Shown: positions 63,421 through 64,000 of the stretch, one piece after another | Layout of the letters: the number at the start of each line of letters is the position of its first letter | Position numbering within the stretch: the stretch's first letter is position 1 | DNA from: Candidatus Babelota bacterium | GTDB taxonomy: Bacteria; Babelota; Babeliae; Babelales; Vermiphilaceae | Assembly: GCA_029262615.1 (NCBI GenBank) | Contig: JAJCZD010000013.1 | Location: forward strand, 1 to 64,000 | Length of the DNA: 64,000 nucleotides | Reading direction: 5' to 3' | The notes under the pieces: generated by a model | The model's database searches: none | Told to the model about the DNA's origin: nothing | The model's input: the letters and a program-made list of their open reading frames with translations, nothing else | Program-made: the position numbers and the translations under genes

Positions 63421-64000
63421 ATGGGTAAGACACGCGATTATAGACCACTTACTATTCCTAAATTACAGTGGAATAAGAAAGAATTAAAAGAAACATTTGG
63501 TGAAATTATTGCGCAGCCCCTGGAGCCAGGTTTTGGTATTACCTTGGGTAATGCATTGCGTAGAGTTTTGCTGGGTGGCGTTGAAGGCGCAGCGGTAACG
63601 TCTGTTATTATTAACGGGGTAAATAACGAATTTTCTACTATCCCTGGTGTATCAGAAGATGCTATGCAGGTGATTTTGAATATCAAAGAAATCGTCGTTA
63701 AAAGTAAAGATGGTAAGCCAGGCAAAATGCATCTATCATTTAAGGGTGAAGGAAAAGCTACTGTTGCAGATATAAAAGCAGATGACAACTTGGAACTGAT
63801 TAATAACGATCATGTTATTACCCATGTTGCTGCTGGTGGCCAGTTAGATATAACTTTTTTTGTAGAGACAGGGCGTGGCTATCAAGCTGCACAATGGCCC
63901 GTAGATAAAGCCCTACAAGAAGATAATCGCATTTTTATTGATGCGATGTTCTCACCAATTACAAGGGTGATGTTTGACGTTGAAAAAACGCGTGTTGGAA
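63421..64000 (+). CDS. rpoA: RNA polymerase alpha subunit, 3'-truncated by window edge
   Basis: The first 193 residues of the alpha subunit are present; the C-terminal domain lies beyond the window. The N-terminal domain, which dimerises and binds beta and beta', shows EPLEPGFGITLGNALRRVLLGGVEGAAVTSV-like sequence (here QPLEPGFGITLGNALRRVLL) and FSTIPGVSEDAMQVILNIKEIVVK. The ATG at 63421 has GGAG 5 nt upstream. It lies 32 nt after rpsD in the alpha cluster. Confidence 0.97.
   Translation, partial: MGKTRDYRPLTIPKLQWNKKELKETFGEIIAQPLEPGFGITLGNALRRVLLGGVEGAAVTSVIINGVNNEFSTIPGVSEDAMQVILNIKEIVVKSKDGKPGKMHLSFKGEGKATVADIKADDNLELINNDHVITHVAAGGQLDITFFVETGRGYQAAQWPVDKALQEDNRIFIDAMFSPITRVMFDVEKTRVG

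Overview
The window is AT-rich bacterial DNA dominated by housekeeping genes. It holds most of rpoB (5' end cut off), rpoC, one tRNA, rpsO-pnp-rph, and a complete str-S10-spc-alpha ribosomal superoperon (rpsL to the start of rpoA). Between these blocks are single housekeeping genes and many secreted proteins of unknown function. Eukaryote-like or host-interaction domains (a secreted MYND zinc finger, TPR-linked glycosyltransferases, a very large secreted papain-like protease), cysteine-rich envelope proteins and heavy gene overlap suggest a host-associated Gram-negative bacterium. The overall style resembles Candidatus Dependentiae (TM6). That placement is inferred from gene content; no marker gene was compared with a database.

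Layout. 1-6.5 kb: rpoB (partial), rpoC and a tRNA-Val(GAC) whose 5' end lies inside the rpoC coding sequence. 6.5-11.1 kb: rpsO, pnp, rph, a probable holA and a frameshifted remnant. 11.1-14.2 kb, minus strand: an overlapping operon of a CdaA-like protein, a CdaR/YbbR-like protein, glmM and a DUF502 membrane protein. The CdaA-like protein appears to lack the catalytic motifs for c-di-AMP synthesis. 14.4-16.5 kb: a cysteine-rich outer-membrane-type protein and a small protein with 23 cysteines, closed by a terminator. 16.5-20.6 kb: trpS, a secreted MYND protein, a pseudopilin-like protein and a UvrD/PcrA helicase. 20.8-29.5 kb: a secretome stretch with a giant Cys-protease-like protein, two TPR-glycosyltransferases and two secreted proteins of unknown function.

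29.5-35.1 kb: hflX, a small secreted protein, ffh, rpsP, khpA, a TrmD fused to a second SPOUT-type methyltransferase domain, and rplS. 35.1-36.3 kb: three small secreted proteins, two of them glycine-zipper proteins, and a perfect 28-bp palindrome. 36.3-45.6 kb: murC, a MerR-type regulator, yidC, recR, pepP, a small membrane protein, an NhaC-type antiporter, rplM and rseP. 45.9-64 kb: rpsL, rpsG, fusA, tuf, then the S10, spc and alpha clusters with secY, adk, map, infA and rpmJ, ending inside rpoA.

The window therefore supplies transcription, translation, RNA decay, protein targeting (ffh, secY, yidC), peptidoglycan precursor synthesis (glmM, murC) and envelope proteolysis (rseP). Notable departures from the usual layouts are the lack of rpmD (L30) in spc, the lack of rpsI beside rplM, a ribosomal protein S4 without its usual N-terminus, and rpoBC detached from rpsL.
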